Below are positions 1-11,269 of a stretch of DNA of 64,000 nucleotides, piece by piece. The DNA comes from Isoetes taiwanensis (taxonomy: Eukaryota > Streptophyta > Lycopodiopsida > Isoetales > Isoetaceae), in contig JAJEKV010000233.1 in the NCBI GenBank assembly GCA_021234155.1, positions 432,001 to 496,000 of the forward strand. The letters are read 5' to 3'. Position 1 is the stretch's first letter; every line of letters begins with the position of its first letter. The position numbers were made by a program, and so were the translations under genes. Below the pieces are notes generated by a model, which had not been told where the DNA came from, searched no databases, and was given only the letters and a program-made list of their open reading frames with translations.

Positions 1-320
1 ATCAAAAACCGTGCTTTCCTGCAATGATTCAACTCCAATAATAAACTAAATATTTTCCTTCAGCTTAAATCTGCAAGAAAAGAAGATGCACACAGAATGA
101 TTGACTGGTTAGAACTTTTTCAGAAATCAAGCTGGAAATATGCTCAGTTAAATAACAAAGGAACTCAAATAACTAATAGGCTAGATTTCTTTTTCCATTG
201 AAAAGGATATTGAACTATAAAGCTTCAATCATGAAGCCAAAATCCCTTTCCAATTTCCAAAGATATGACAAAAATATGATGGTACAGTCATTGCATAGGA
301 TGACTATTTGAATAAAAGAA
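1..320. other. Downstream region of GCH1, no gene seen
   Basis: AT-rich sequence following the GCH1 stop codon on the minus strand. It probably holds the 3' untranslated region. I see no coding signal, repeat or RNA gene in it. Confidence 0.5.
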
Positions 321-2009
321 TCAGGAACCAGTGAACCTATTTCTCTTCATGATCTTCTGCAGAAACAAGGCCCTGGCTTTTGAATCAGTAGCAAAGCTTC
401 CTAGTGCGGCAATTGTAGCTGTACTACTACCTACCTTCTTGATACCTCTGGACATCATGCAAACATGGGTTGCTTCTATCACTACCATTACCCCTTGCAT
501 ACCACAAAAAGACATAACTGCTTCCGCAATTTGCCTTGTAAGACGTTCTTGAACCTGAAGCCTATAACTGTAGAAGGAAACAAGTTTCAATAACAATGAC
601 CACTCAATATGTTGACCACCTTGCGCAATGGAGTAACCCACATGAGCAACCCCAGAAAACGGCAACAGATGATGTTCACACTGAGAACAAAAGGGAACAC
701 TAAGTTCTGCAGTTTCAGCATTCATTCTGTCCACTATTGAATAAGATATACCACAATGGCGCATAAAATCAGATGCCCTGCTACCTTGTGTTGAGGCTAA
801 CAGCCAAAGAACAAACCGCAATGGTGTGAGCTTCAGTTCATCTCTATTGGGATCTTCACCAAAAGACCGGATCAATGATTCCACAGCTGCCACCATGCCT
901 GGAAGTACATGTTTGTCTGCCCCAAATGCAGCTTTAGGAGAGACTTCTAGCAGCTTCTCCAGAAAACAACCAAGCTGTCCCTTTAGTCCAGCAAGACCAG
1001 CGCAAGCGAGCACCGAGTTGAATCCATTAAAAGGAGACACTGGTTTGCCATCAAGTAAAGAGAAGGGACAAAAACTATTATCAGTGGAGCTATTCATGCA
1101 AGGTAACTGCAGTTCAATGCCTGCTAATTGCAAGATGGCCATGAACTCACTCCATAATTCAGAGCCCGTGCTCCCAAATTTACCCTTCCCTGCAAATATT
1201 GAGCTTGAACTCCAGGCTAGCCAAGACTTTTTGGAGTATAACTTTGGCATGTCGCAACTTTCAGCTATTCCAGACAATTGAAAATGACTGCATTGAGCAG
1301 CAACTGCCACTCCTAATGGCTTAAAAGTTTCAAACAGAGCATCGGCAACTTCATTTGCAAACCTCTCTGGAGACTGCAATCTATTTGCAAACAACTCTGC
1401 AACCCTAGGTAGTTTTCTCAAACCTACAACCCGTTGGCTGCAAGGAATATAAGCAATATGGCAACATACTTTGAATGGCAAGAGGCAAGCTTCACAAATC
1501 GCATAACAATCAATATTCTGCACCACTACCATTCCTCCTGAACCTCCACCAAATCCAGTTACATTATTATCTGGTCCAGATTCTGGAAAAAGAGCCCCGC
1601 CAATAATATCTTGAGCAGACAGTTGATAACCTGAATCCAGTCTATTTTCAATCAGATCTTATAAGAAGATATAACAATATGTATAAAATGAGATGAATAG
1701 AATGCCATATCATTCATGAAATAACTTGATCCAGTTGAAAAGGCGGCCAAGTTAAATACCTTTGGTTGCACTTCTGAGAGCTCGACCTACTCGTAGAGGA
1801 GTCTTGAGAAGTCCTTCCCGCATCAAGTCTTCACCGAGCCCTTCCAACAGAACCCTTACTGCGTCCATCATATTTTGTAAACCAACATCATCATCCGGAT
1901 CAGAAGAAGTATTGCCATCTTCGCATTCGGAACTTAACCAACCCATCTGATTTTTCTCTTGCCTCGTAACCAACTCCTCGCATAAATCTTCCTCGCCAAG
2001 AGAACCCAT
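321..2009 (-). CDS. GCH1: GTP cyclohydrolase I, plant two-domain type (2 exons)
   Basis: Converts GTP to dihydroneopterin triphosphate, the first step of pterin and folate synthesis; in plants the enzyme is cytosolic. Exon 1 is 2009..1760 and exon 2 is 1630..321. Donor (AAAG|GTATTT) and acceptor (TTCAG|GTTATC) join in phase to give 519 codons, the usual size of the plant tandem enzyme. The N-terminal domain has the start helix (MMDAVRVLLEGLGED), a GALFPE segment and CEACLLPF, and has lost the zinc-site His. The C-terminal domain repeats the fold with zinc-binding CSQCEHHLLPF and THVCMMSRG. In plants neither half alone carries a full active-site set, and both are needed. The ATG at 2009 is chosen because it precedes the conserved region and no upstream in-frame ATG exists. 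There is no transit peptide. The gene has no frameshift or stop and looks functional. Confidence 0.93.
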
Positions 2010-2042
2010 CAAACGCCGGATCGAAAAAACAGGCGAAGAAGA

Positions 2043-2054
2043 TCAGGAAAACAT
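2043..2054 (-). promoter_or_regulatory. Minimal upstream ORF in the GCH1 leader
   Basis: On the minus strand a three-codon reading frame (ATG TTT TCC TGA) lies 33 bases upstream of the GCH1 start. If the transcript begins upstream of it, it could lower initiation at the main ATG. The transcript start is not known, so this is only a candidate. Confidence 0.3.
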
Positions 2055-2059
2055 GATCC

Positions 2060-3150
2060 GCGAGCAGATGCTATGCGAAGAATGTGTCGAGGAGGAGGAG
2101 TTAAATCCATGATTTCGAGCGGGTTTCTGAAGCCACATATGTAGCAGGTGGACACAAGAATTCGAAAAAAAATAAAACAGAAAACACACGCTATCTGTGG
2201 GACCGAGTTGCTTGATTGCTGCTACGAAGAATGCTACGGCAGATTGTAGCTCCAAAGGCCCCATCACAGTGTCGTAATCCCTAATACGGAGAATTCTGGC
2301 GGCGCCGCCCTGATCGAACCCGCCTTAGTATTGTGCGCCTTGGCGGCACCGCTAGACTTGGTGGCGCCTTCTGGAATATGCTCTTGGAATACACATATCT
2401 TGTATAGTATAGGGAACCGCAATCTCGTAAGGGTTCGTGTGACCGGCGGCACCCAGGAGCGGGTCTTCTGAAATTGCAGAATGTTGTGATCAATCTCAAT
2501 TCCCCTACAACATCGAACCCATGGGAAAGCACCCTAAGGGTCAATTTTGCCATTATTTTTGTTCGTTGTTATATGATGATCTGCTTACTTATTATCTTCA
2601 AAAATCAGGTAGCCGCCATACTTTACATGGAGATTGGCCTAGTTTGCTGGCATACCAATTTTTATGCTGGCAAAACGGCTTGTTGGCATGTATTTTTCTA
2701 AAACAAAGTGTTTGGTTTTAGCAAATGGGGTAGAAAGATTACCTATGTGGTTGGGTTGAGAGTTGGCCACTAATGACCATGTGGCCAATTATTAGTGACA
2801 AGAAAGTCAAAATGTGGTCTAAACTATGGGTAGATTGATATAGTGGTGATTTAGTTATATGTAGTTCTCTACACATACAAGTCCATATAGAAATCCAACT
2901 ATGTGTAGTGTGAATTCTCCCTATCATTATATGTGCTCTTGTTATACTATTGTGGTATGACATAAAGGTAATATCACATGTATGACGTAAAAAGTGCTAT
3001 CTATATACAATCACATCTTTATATTATAAATAAATTATAAAGTTTTAGCGTATATCATGAAGCAAACCCTAATTTGGGCGGTTGAGATCATCTGATTGCA
3101 TCCGAAGGCCGAGATGTATCGCACGACTTCCCACCACCATGATTGGCCAT
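2060..3150. other. GCH1 upstream region, no further gene
   Basis: Contains the probable GCH1 5' leader and promoter (about 2.06-2.3 kb), a short GC-rich stretch of GGCGGC/GCCGCC repeats at 2296-2365, then AT-rich sequence. The short open frames here lack any recognisable domain. I see no clear TATA box that I would assign. Confidence 0.4.
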
Positions 3151-3165
3151 GCTCTAATCTCTGAA

Positions 3166-3825
3166 GAGGAATGGGGAAAGGAAAAGGGAGGAGAAAATGG
3201 CAAAGTGAAAGGTAAAAAAAAACACGGGTAAAAAAAAAAGAGAAGAAAAAGGGAAAAGGGAATGGAAAAGAGCACGAAAAAAAAGAAAGGAAAAGAAAAG
3301 GAGAAAAGAAAGGAAAAAAAGGACACTATGAAAAGGAGAAGAGGGAAAGGGTGAGGACAGGAGTAAAAAGAAGGGAAAAAGGGGATGAGGAAAAGGGTCG
3401 GGAGAAGGGAAGGGAAGGGAAGGAAAAAGGGAAAGGGAAAAGAAAGGGGGAGGATGAGGGAGTGAAAAGGGACACTGGGAAAGGAGAAGAGGAAAAAGAT
3501 CGAGAAAGGAGAAAAAAAAGAAGGGAAAAGGGATGCGAAAAAAGCGAGGGGAGAAGGGAAAGCGAAGGGGAAAAGGAAAAGGTAGGGGGAATCGAGAAAG
3601 GGAAGGAAAAAAGGCATAAAGAAAACTAGAAGATGGAATGGGGGAAAAGAGAAGGAAAAAAAAAAAGAGGGAAAGTGTGAGGAACGGGAAAAGGGAAGGT
3701 ATGGAAAAAAGGAAAGGGAAAAGAACAAAGGAGGGGGAAAGGGAAGGAAAAAAGGAACAAAAATAAAGGGAAGGAAAAAAGGGCACTGGAAAAAAGGAGA
3801 AGGAAAAAAAGGTGGGGAAAAGATG
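3166..3825. repeat. Long purine-rich (GA) low-complexity tract
   Basis: About 650 bases are made almost only of A and G on the plus strand, in irregular GGGAAAAGG-type words with few pyrimidines. It is not a simple microsatellite: no fixed period is visible. The long minus-strand open frames across it (252 and 219 aa, Phe/Ser/Pro/Leu-rich) arise because TTT/TTC/CCT/CTT codons cannot form stops; I do not treat them as genes. The tract ends about 40 bases before an LTR-element primer-binding site, so it may lie in or next to a 5' LTR. Confidence 0.85.
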
Positions 3826-3863
3826 TATACGTCCGGAGCGCCGTATATGTTCAGGCGTCACAG

Positions 3864-3875
3864 TGGTATCAGAGC
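3864..3875 (+). other. Retrotransposon primer-binding site (initiator Met-tRNA)
   Basis: TGGTATCAGAGC is the common plant LTR-retrotransposon primer-binding site. It follows a CA-ending sequence (GGCGTCACAG), as expected at a 5' LTR end. The leader that follows (3880-4210) has no ORF and resembles an untranslated Gypsy leader. The matching 5' LTR start could not be placed. Confidence 0.6.
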
Positions 3876-4660
3876 CATGATTCTGGTTGACCGGAATCAT
3901 AGCACTGACCAAATCTCTAACCCGTTAGTTCGGTAGTTAAGTGGGAGTTAAGCTAGTTGGACTGCCTAACTTTTCGGTGATTTAGTCTTGTGCTAGGTTG
4001 ATGTAAGAAAATGTTGAGTTTTAGGAAGTTTAGGGCGATTTTGGAGGGAAAAAGTTGTGACTGGAGGACCCAAGTTTAGATGGGCCATAACTTTTTGTAG
4101 GTAGCTCAGATGAAGACGAAAATGGTTCCAATGGATCGGGCACCTCCCAAATACCCTAGGGGGCACGTTTCCCGAGGTCGAAATGGCAACCCGAAGGCGA
4201 AAAGTCAAAAGGGGTGCTGCTAGCGGATGAGGTGTTTCTTTTCGAAAGTTATTAGCATATAACGCTAACAGCGCCCCATATACGGTCCGCCGTATAAAAA
4301 TACGCGTTTAAAAAAAAAAAAAAAAAGTTTTCCTTTTCCGCCTGCGTTTTGAACACGTGACCCCCCACTTCCAACCCAACACTCTTTCCATTTTGCCAAC
4401 TCTCTTTATGTAGCATATATATGTTTTATCTCTTATCTATACACATCTAATATTCTGTTTTGTCTGGTTAAACATACTTTTCAGCAAAAGGTATATCATG
4501 GGATTGAACCCCTGACCTTCTGCACCCAAGCCAACACCTTTACCAACGAGCCAACTTCTTTCTTGAACAAATATGACCCTTTTTCTAGTATTTGTAGCGC
4601 ATCTATTCCATATTTAAATTAGAGGCGTGCCTTTGGTAAAACCACGTTGTGGAGGCAACA
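3876..4660 (+). other. Leader-like sequence after the primer site, non-coding
   Basis: G-rich, ORF-poor sequence reading away from the primer-binding site, plausibly the untranslated leader of the decayed LTR element. It includes a palindrome-like pair of CATATACGG and CCGTATA words at about 4270-4295 and an A-run at 4308-4326. No gene is seen. Confidence 0.35.
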
Positions 4661-4666
4661 ACTCCA

Positions 4667-4804
4667 CCGGAGCAAGCTCTCTCGCCATCGCCGCCGGAGC
4701 AAGCTCTCTCACCATAGCCGCCGGAGCAAGCTCTCTCGCCATAGCCGCCGGAGTAAGCAGTCTTGCCATAGCCACAGGAGTCGACCTCTCTCTGCCATAG
4801 TCGA
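4667..4804. repeat. 27-bp tandem repeat, about five units
   Basis: Units start at 4667, 4694, 4721 and 4748 with the core CCGGAGCAAGCTCTCTCGCC; a fifth, diverged unit runs to 4804. Because 27 is a multiple of three, both strands stay open; the minus strand reads a nine-residue repeat (ELAPAAMAR). There is no larger protein context, so I treat it as a minisatellite. Confidence 0.85.
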
Positions 4805-7800
4805 CCGGATAACTGTTAACCATATATAAAGCTAGTATCCCCTAGGAATAAACCGACCAAATGAAACGACGTAATCTCGCAAGTCCGGCCAACTTGTTAT
4901 GATAACATCAACTCACTTGGTGGGACTAATTCCAGAATTTAATTAACGACAGGGTAACTCTCTAGAATAGCAGCATGTGTTATATCTTGGATATTCTTTA
5001 GGCGACGATAATAATGTCCAGTTATCGGCGTTCCTCGACCTATAACTTTAATTATTTTTTCCTTTGGTAGATGCCGTGATAACACAATTTCTTCGGGCCT
5101 TGCCATGATTCAATCCATACTATATTCATATGCCTTATATTAGACCTTACTCGACGTCTAAACCTTGACTCGTCTTATTTCCCAGAGAAAGGATCTCTTT
5201 TCGCCCAACCAACTAGGGACTGCCATGCAGCACCCCTCTAGACCATGGGTAGCTTTAATCCTACCACCCTTCACTACTTCTCCTCAATGGTCGTGTTCTT
5301 TTTATGGACCATTTTCCCAGACTACGATACAAACCCTGTAATACGTAGTGAACGCTTGTGTTAGAACCCCCACAACAATGTCACCACTTATTCCAATCAA
5401 TCCCGGGTACAAACTTTAGTATTCTTTTGTGCCAAGCTTCACTGCATATACAGCTGTGATTAATTATCTACGCCGCACGTCTGTCAGAGTGACAGCGGTC
5501 TACCCTCTTTTGGAGTTGTTCTTCCGTACATTCCAATGGCCTCCAACCATTATTGGCTAGTCACCTCATTTTAGGGTATCTAGATATGGTCCGAGCAAAG
5601 TATTTCCAACCATTATTTTAATGCCTAGATGTCTTTAAGTCCGCAAATGAATCTACATATCCCAGGGGATTATGTGAATAAAGTCTCTGGGGGTCCGTCA
5701 TATGTCCTCATAGACGCTGCCAATATGGCATGACGTATAAATGCTATCTACCTATCTATCTAATTATTAAAAATGTCCTTGGTGAATTCAATTCATCATG
5801 TTGTCCTAAGACATGCAAGTCTTCTTCCCTAAGCCATGCACCAAATCTTAAAAGAGTTTTCCAGCTCTTGCTGCCTTTCAAGCCACAGGTATACCTTTGC
5901 ATGTTAGCAAAGACTACCCTTCTCTTCTTCAATATGTTTTCTACGTCTATGGTATGCCTGCCACAGCGTACACATTTCACCCTTTGGCTGTGACCTTTAT
6001 TCAGTAGAGTCACTAATCCATTCACTCCTTTACGTATTCATTAATCGTCTTGTGGCTTTTAAGCCGCTATTATATGTTCCCTATATTGTTAACTATCATT
6101 GGGGGTTATGATTCAACGTTGTCCTACATCCTAGAACTGCTAGTCATTACATTCCTCCGTCATAATGTTATGCTGCTGTTCTGGCATTCCAAATGACTTG
6201 ACATTCTCATTTAAGCCATAGTCATGGCCTAAGAGCGGGTGAGCCTTTGTATAAATCATGAATTACCTGGAGTCATCAAGGTGCCTGCCTGGTATTTTGT
6301 GAGCCTTTCTACAATTACCTACGTTGAGATAACGGACTTGTATTCATGTTCGGGTCCTATATATCCTAACTTACACCTCCATGTATCCCATGGCGTTCAT
6401 CTCTGTGTGACCCAGGTATGGATCATGTGGGAAAGCTAGTCTTAGGTGTCTATGCAAGACACATTCGAACATTTAGCAGGTAACTGCTATTCGCTACTTA
6501 TCCTGAAATTGTACTGTTGTACTACTCAACCCCACTACCTTAAGCTTTACTCTATTGGCCGTTGACATTTATTTCAAGTGCCAACTACCACATCATACCC
6601 TAGCATGCAACGGATTGACGGTCCTTTGCACATTTCAAACGTATCTCCAGATCCTTCATCAGTAACTTTAGGATACCCTCATCTTTCTCTCCTTGCGTCG
6701 CCACCTAAATTACCTCCCTAAGATGTTTATCGTATCTGTACATGGTATGTGCATAATAAATATATCTCCACATCCCACAATGCTAGAGCTCTGATCTAAC
6801 TTAGCTAAAGTGTAAGCTTGGTAGTTCATTGAAACAAAACCCATTGCCTATGTACCTTTATGGTGTGGCTCCGCCACCTACTTCCCAAATGGACAGGGGC
6901 CAACTTTATGTTGGACTTGTATATGCTGCCTACATTTTTGATAGAATCCCCAGCTACTTCAACCATCCCTTTAGTGCCTTATGGTATTCCAGTCGTGTAC
7001 ATACACTATGATACCACCCATGGGATTATGCCATAATTCCGAAGCTTTACTACCCCAGATGAGGAGCTTTTCTAAAGGCTTCTTTCCCTAAGGATCCTTT
7101 GTGTTCCATACCACCCATGCTTAGTTACAATTAACCTATTTTTTTTTCTTAAGTTATCATATGGATTTGAGCTTTTGATCAGCTTCAAATGCTGCCGTCT
7201 TTGGCTCCCTCATAATGAAGTGGAGGTACTGAAACCTCCTGGTCTTTTAATAGGAAACCCAATATTTCAACCTTCGTTAGTAACCGCCATATGATTATCC
7301 AATTTCCTTACCCTCTTAAGGCTTTCAAAGTCATAATCTCTAACGGGTCTATGCCTCAAGGCAATGGATCCTCCAGCTTCTACTTCAGTACCTAGAATTG
7401 TTCCCCCCGTGTAGGGTAACTCTTCGACTATATGGACTACTGGTCTATATAATCTTAACCCTTCTGATCAATACACCTCGTCTTGATTTTATCGGGACTT
7501 GGAATTCCTATGTATTGCCCTCGACTCGGTTATCCCTAAAGGTATAATCGTCAAAGTCATCGTACTCCTTCTTTTCTTCGATCAGGGGGATGCAATATTT
7601 TATATATCTTTTTATCCCCAAAACCGAATAAATGCTCTCAGCTTATAACGCTGAAGTAATTCATTGGTATCTAGAACCTTTGAGTAGTTAAGCTCTCATT
7701 ATCGGTTATTCCAACACCGTTCCAACCATCCTCGGGATATTTTTGAATGTAACATCACCGTATATGCTGGACTTACTCTAGCTATTCTCACTGATTTAAA

Positions 7801-10570
7801 CTCTTCTCATCTCCCTTAGTACGACGTATCTAAGATAGTCAACTCCAACCATTGGCATAACTTGAATGCTTATCTCTAGTAAAGCATACCTAACCCAATA
7901 TCTTCGTATATAAGCATATCATTACGCTCATTTAAACCTTGTCAAGTAATATTTCCCTCGCCTTGTACGAATATTCTACTATCTTTTAATATGATATACA
8001 TCTGAATATCACAATTAACATCCTCGATATGATCACCACTATAGTATTTGATACTACTAAATCCTTCCTACATCCAAGACCGCTACATTGTTATTATATG
8101 ATATAGTAACATGTGTGCACCAACCCTAAGTCTAGACTCCTATGTAACTTGTTGACATAGGCATCTAGCTATATTCAGACTTGCGGCCAACTTAATTCCC
8201 CAACTTGGTTATCTAGTACCGTACACATGTTGTGGTTTCGACACCACTAACCTTACTTTGCCTTTGTCCTCAAGCTCCAGTCATAACTTCCACATGGGCA
8301 AATGCCAACCTAAGTTCCTTGTGGACATGTTTCATCTCTAGTATAAGAACTCTTATCTTCATTACTTCCGTATTCATATGGAATGTGAACTAAAAGTTCT
8401 AGTATATATCCTATCCTCTTTTAGTTATGTTTTACTATTAAATGGTCCTAGTACACATATACCAACGCGGACAGAACACATCCTCCTTGGTGAGATGTTC
8501 ATTGGGCGCCTATCTTGTTCATACTCCAGACTTTGGTACATTCAACGTGTCTTTCCAAACTCTCCATATTTGAAACGTTGTTTACAACAACTTTCAAGCA
8601 CCTCTTGTCTCCCACTTGTCGAGTGGGTACATTACTTGCCTTCCTAATGTATCATTAGTTGAAGGTCAACTTTCCTTCATAGTCTAGCTTCACCAAAGAT
8701 CCAACATACCTTGCAGCTTTTCGATGGTTGCGCCTGTTCCTACCAATTGTCGTCTTCTCTTGACCTTATGTGGAAACTACGTTCCACACTATTCTCCAGT
8801 CTGTTATACGGCATCTCGATGCTCCCAGCATACATAACATGTGTCCATTTCCTTAATTTATACCATGCATAATGGTCATGCATTTGACCAACGTCATTAA
8901 ACGTATCCAAGTGAGTACCATGCATAATGGTCATGCATTTGACCAACGTCATTAAACGTATCCAAGTGACTATGTCGTCATCTTAATCATGCACCCACTA
9001 ACATTATTCTCTACCTTTCCGCGAATCATCCCTCTATTCAAGTGGCAATAGCTATAAAATGTTGGCCCGACATTCTATGCCTGCACTATAATGGTCGAAA
9101 CCTACACTTCTAAAGTGGTTTCCCTCTCAGGAGCTGGGTACTCATAATCCAATTTCCACCTTAGTATAGTACCTCTCTAACGTGGACCATGGTAGATAAT
9201 CATAAACCACTTCGTAATTCTTAGGTCCAGTATTTCGATCAGATACCAAACATCATCATACCAACTTTTCTCGAGTATCTATCCAAAATAGGGATACCTT
9301 GACACTCCTTATTCCCAACATTCAGCACTTCTACTTCAAGTAAGAGCCCAGAACCTACTCAGTCATCACCATATAACAGGCTCAGGACAGACCAGGCATG
9401 GTTTCGATGCTTCCGCCGTGGACACCATAGTCACAACTGGCCTTCTGTGATACCGGACGATTGCATAGCCATAGCACTGCCGGATAGCGCCCGGGGCGGT
9501 ACCAATTACGTCGAATGTATATGCCAGCTGTACCTGTGCCCTGTAATTATAAGAGTGTCTGTATGTGTGATAAATTTACGAAAATAGCAATAAAATAAAA
9601 AAAAAAGTAATTCAAATGTAAGAATACCAGGACGTCTGGTAAATGTATAAACATAACCAATGAATTAATATGTGTCCTAATGAGACTGTAATCTATGCGA
9701 AAGATAGGGAATGTGAGTGTGGAAACGTTAAAAATAATCGGAAGGAGCAAGCTATTTAAAACACATAATCAAATATAATAGAGGGAGATAAGTATGTATG
9801 TCTTACACAAACTTCTGAGGGAATAACGAGACTTAGATTAGGTTATAACAAGGTTATGAATAATAAATCATGAAGAACGTCTGTCTGTACTTAATATTAA
9901 AGTATATAGGTAAAACTGTCCGATACAATACAATATATAATTGTATTAAAGGGTAACTATAACTGTGAAGGGCCTGTTAAACACTGAGGATAGGAACATA
10001 CGAGTTCTTAAAACTGTAACAAAATAGGAAGACAAAATTTTGCTACAAAATTAAATTAGGGCTGGCTGTAATAAAATAAATTACAAAGTCAAACGGGAAT
10101 ATAATACACATATACACAGAAGTTAATATCATTAAAATGACTTTCTACTAAACAGTGCGAGGTTAATAACTATGTATTATAATATAACAACAAATAGAAG
10201 TTCTTTATATCTATACCTGTCTTTAATATATAATCAGTTACCTGTATGTATAGAAAGAATGATTTCTAAAATAGATAGACTGTGAACTCTTCACCACGAA
10301 TGAAACAGTGAGACTTCCACAAACCTTATTTGTTCACTTTTGCCGGATCCTAAGCGATGATCATGTCTGATCTATACCTCTACCTCTTATATTCCAGAGT
10401 TATAAATTGCACATTACAAGTCATTTCAAACTTAATCACTTTGAACATGACAACGTCTGTGTCACTTATAATCTTACGCTATCTCTTTAAGGAGGGGAGA
10501 CTTCCTTCCAATGTATGGTGTGTTGCCCTGCAACAAGAGTAGTCTTGATGCTGAGAACAGCATCATTTTT
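4805..10570 (+). mobile_element. Heavily decayed region, probably body of an LTR retrotransposon
   Basis: About 5.7 kb lacking any ORF above 90 codons, AT-rich with a pyrimidine bias on the plus strand. It lies between a Met-tRNA primer-binding site (3864) and a polypurine tract plus LTR-like start (10571-10584), which suggests a single old element. The only protein-like hint is a plus-strand frame near 6829-7011 with AAYIFDRIPSYFNH, loosely like the integrase end of Copia-type pol; it is too short to trust. It includes the 55-bp duplication at 8861. The family assignment is open. Confidence 0.35.
8861..8970. repeat. Near-perfect 55-bp tandem duplication
   Basis: The segment 8861-8915 is repeated at 8916-8970, differing only in the final base (GTGAG versus GTGAC). 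Each unit carries two ATGCATAATGGTCATGCAT-like words. The near identity inside otherwise decayed DNA means the duplication is recent relative to its surroundings. Confidence 0.95.
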
Positions 10571-10583
10571 AAGGTGGGGAGAA
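10571..10583 (+). other. Polypurine tract before a 3' LTR
   Basis: AAGGTGGGGAGAA immediately precedes a TG dinucleotide starting TGTGACGTTCC. A GTGGGGAGAATG-type end of pol followed by an LTR start is characteristic of plant Gypsy elements; the upstream frame reads SIIFKVGRM and then stops. Confidence 0.55.
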
Positions 10584-11245
10584 TGTGACGTTCCACATAT
10601 TTATACGCATATTTAAGTATAAATACATGACACGTCACTATGAATAATTAATGGCACATTAATTATTCATAAGCTAAGGTTAGCTATGTTAATAATTAAA
10701 TTATAAAGGTGGAATCCTAACCCAAAACAGGGCTTATCCTAATATTAAAAAGGGCTAAAATACCAAATTAGTTAATTAATGACATGCCACCTGGCCCAAA
10801 TCGATTGGGCAAGGCAGGGTTTCCATTTTGGACACCCAAATTAGAGCTTTGGGGCCCCAATTCGAATTAGGAGCAATTGGAGATGGAGGAGGAGGAGCAG
10901 CAGCCAGGCACCCTTCACCAAATCGAGATGGAGCCATCCCAAGCCCGATTCGATGGTTAGTCCGTAGCTTAGCTGTGTTATCTGTACGGTAGCGCCCCTG
11001 TTGGGCACTTGTTGTGTGTATTTCTTCTGTTTCTCTGTGTTCTCTATGCTTTACCTGTAGGAACTAACCCTTGATTGCAAAGGTGAGTTCTCCTTATCTC
11101 TGATTTTGTACTTGCTCTTAAATGATGGATTGATAGTTCTTTGCATAGTCGGAGTGTTTTACTTCATAGATGAGACAACATCAAGAATATCAATTTTGGC
11201 CTTAACACGTTCTTGGTAGTTTGGGTTGAGCCGGTACTGTCGTTG
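10584..11245 (+). mobile_element. Probable 3' LTR of a Gypsy-type element
   Basis: Starts with TGTGACGTTCCACA after a polypurine tract and contains TATA-like words (ATATTTAAGTATAAATAC at about 10610). The right border is not clear and could be anywhere from about 11090 to 11250; no second copy of this sequence is visible in the window, so the LTR is assigned only from its left-hand context. Confidence 0.4.
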
Positions 11246-11269
11246 CTAGATGGGGCGGGAATCTGATTT

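Noticed and set aside
331-1281. Plus-strand ORFs of 73 and 151 codons over GCH1
   Set aside because: Antisense to the conserved GCH1 exon 2, with no protein similarity of their own.
3069-3912. Long minus-strand ORFs of 219 and 252 codons
   Set aside because: They lie in the purine tract, where stop codons cannot form on the pyrimidine strand; the proteins are Phe/Ser/Pro/Leu runs without a domain.
4614-4829. ORFs of 60-69 codons on both strands
   Set aside because: They come from a 27-bp minisatellite whose period is a multiple of three.
6829-7011. Copia integrase fragment (AAYIFDRIPSYFNH)
   Set aside because: The similarity is about 15 residues with no supporting blocks up- or downstream in any frame.
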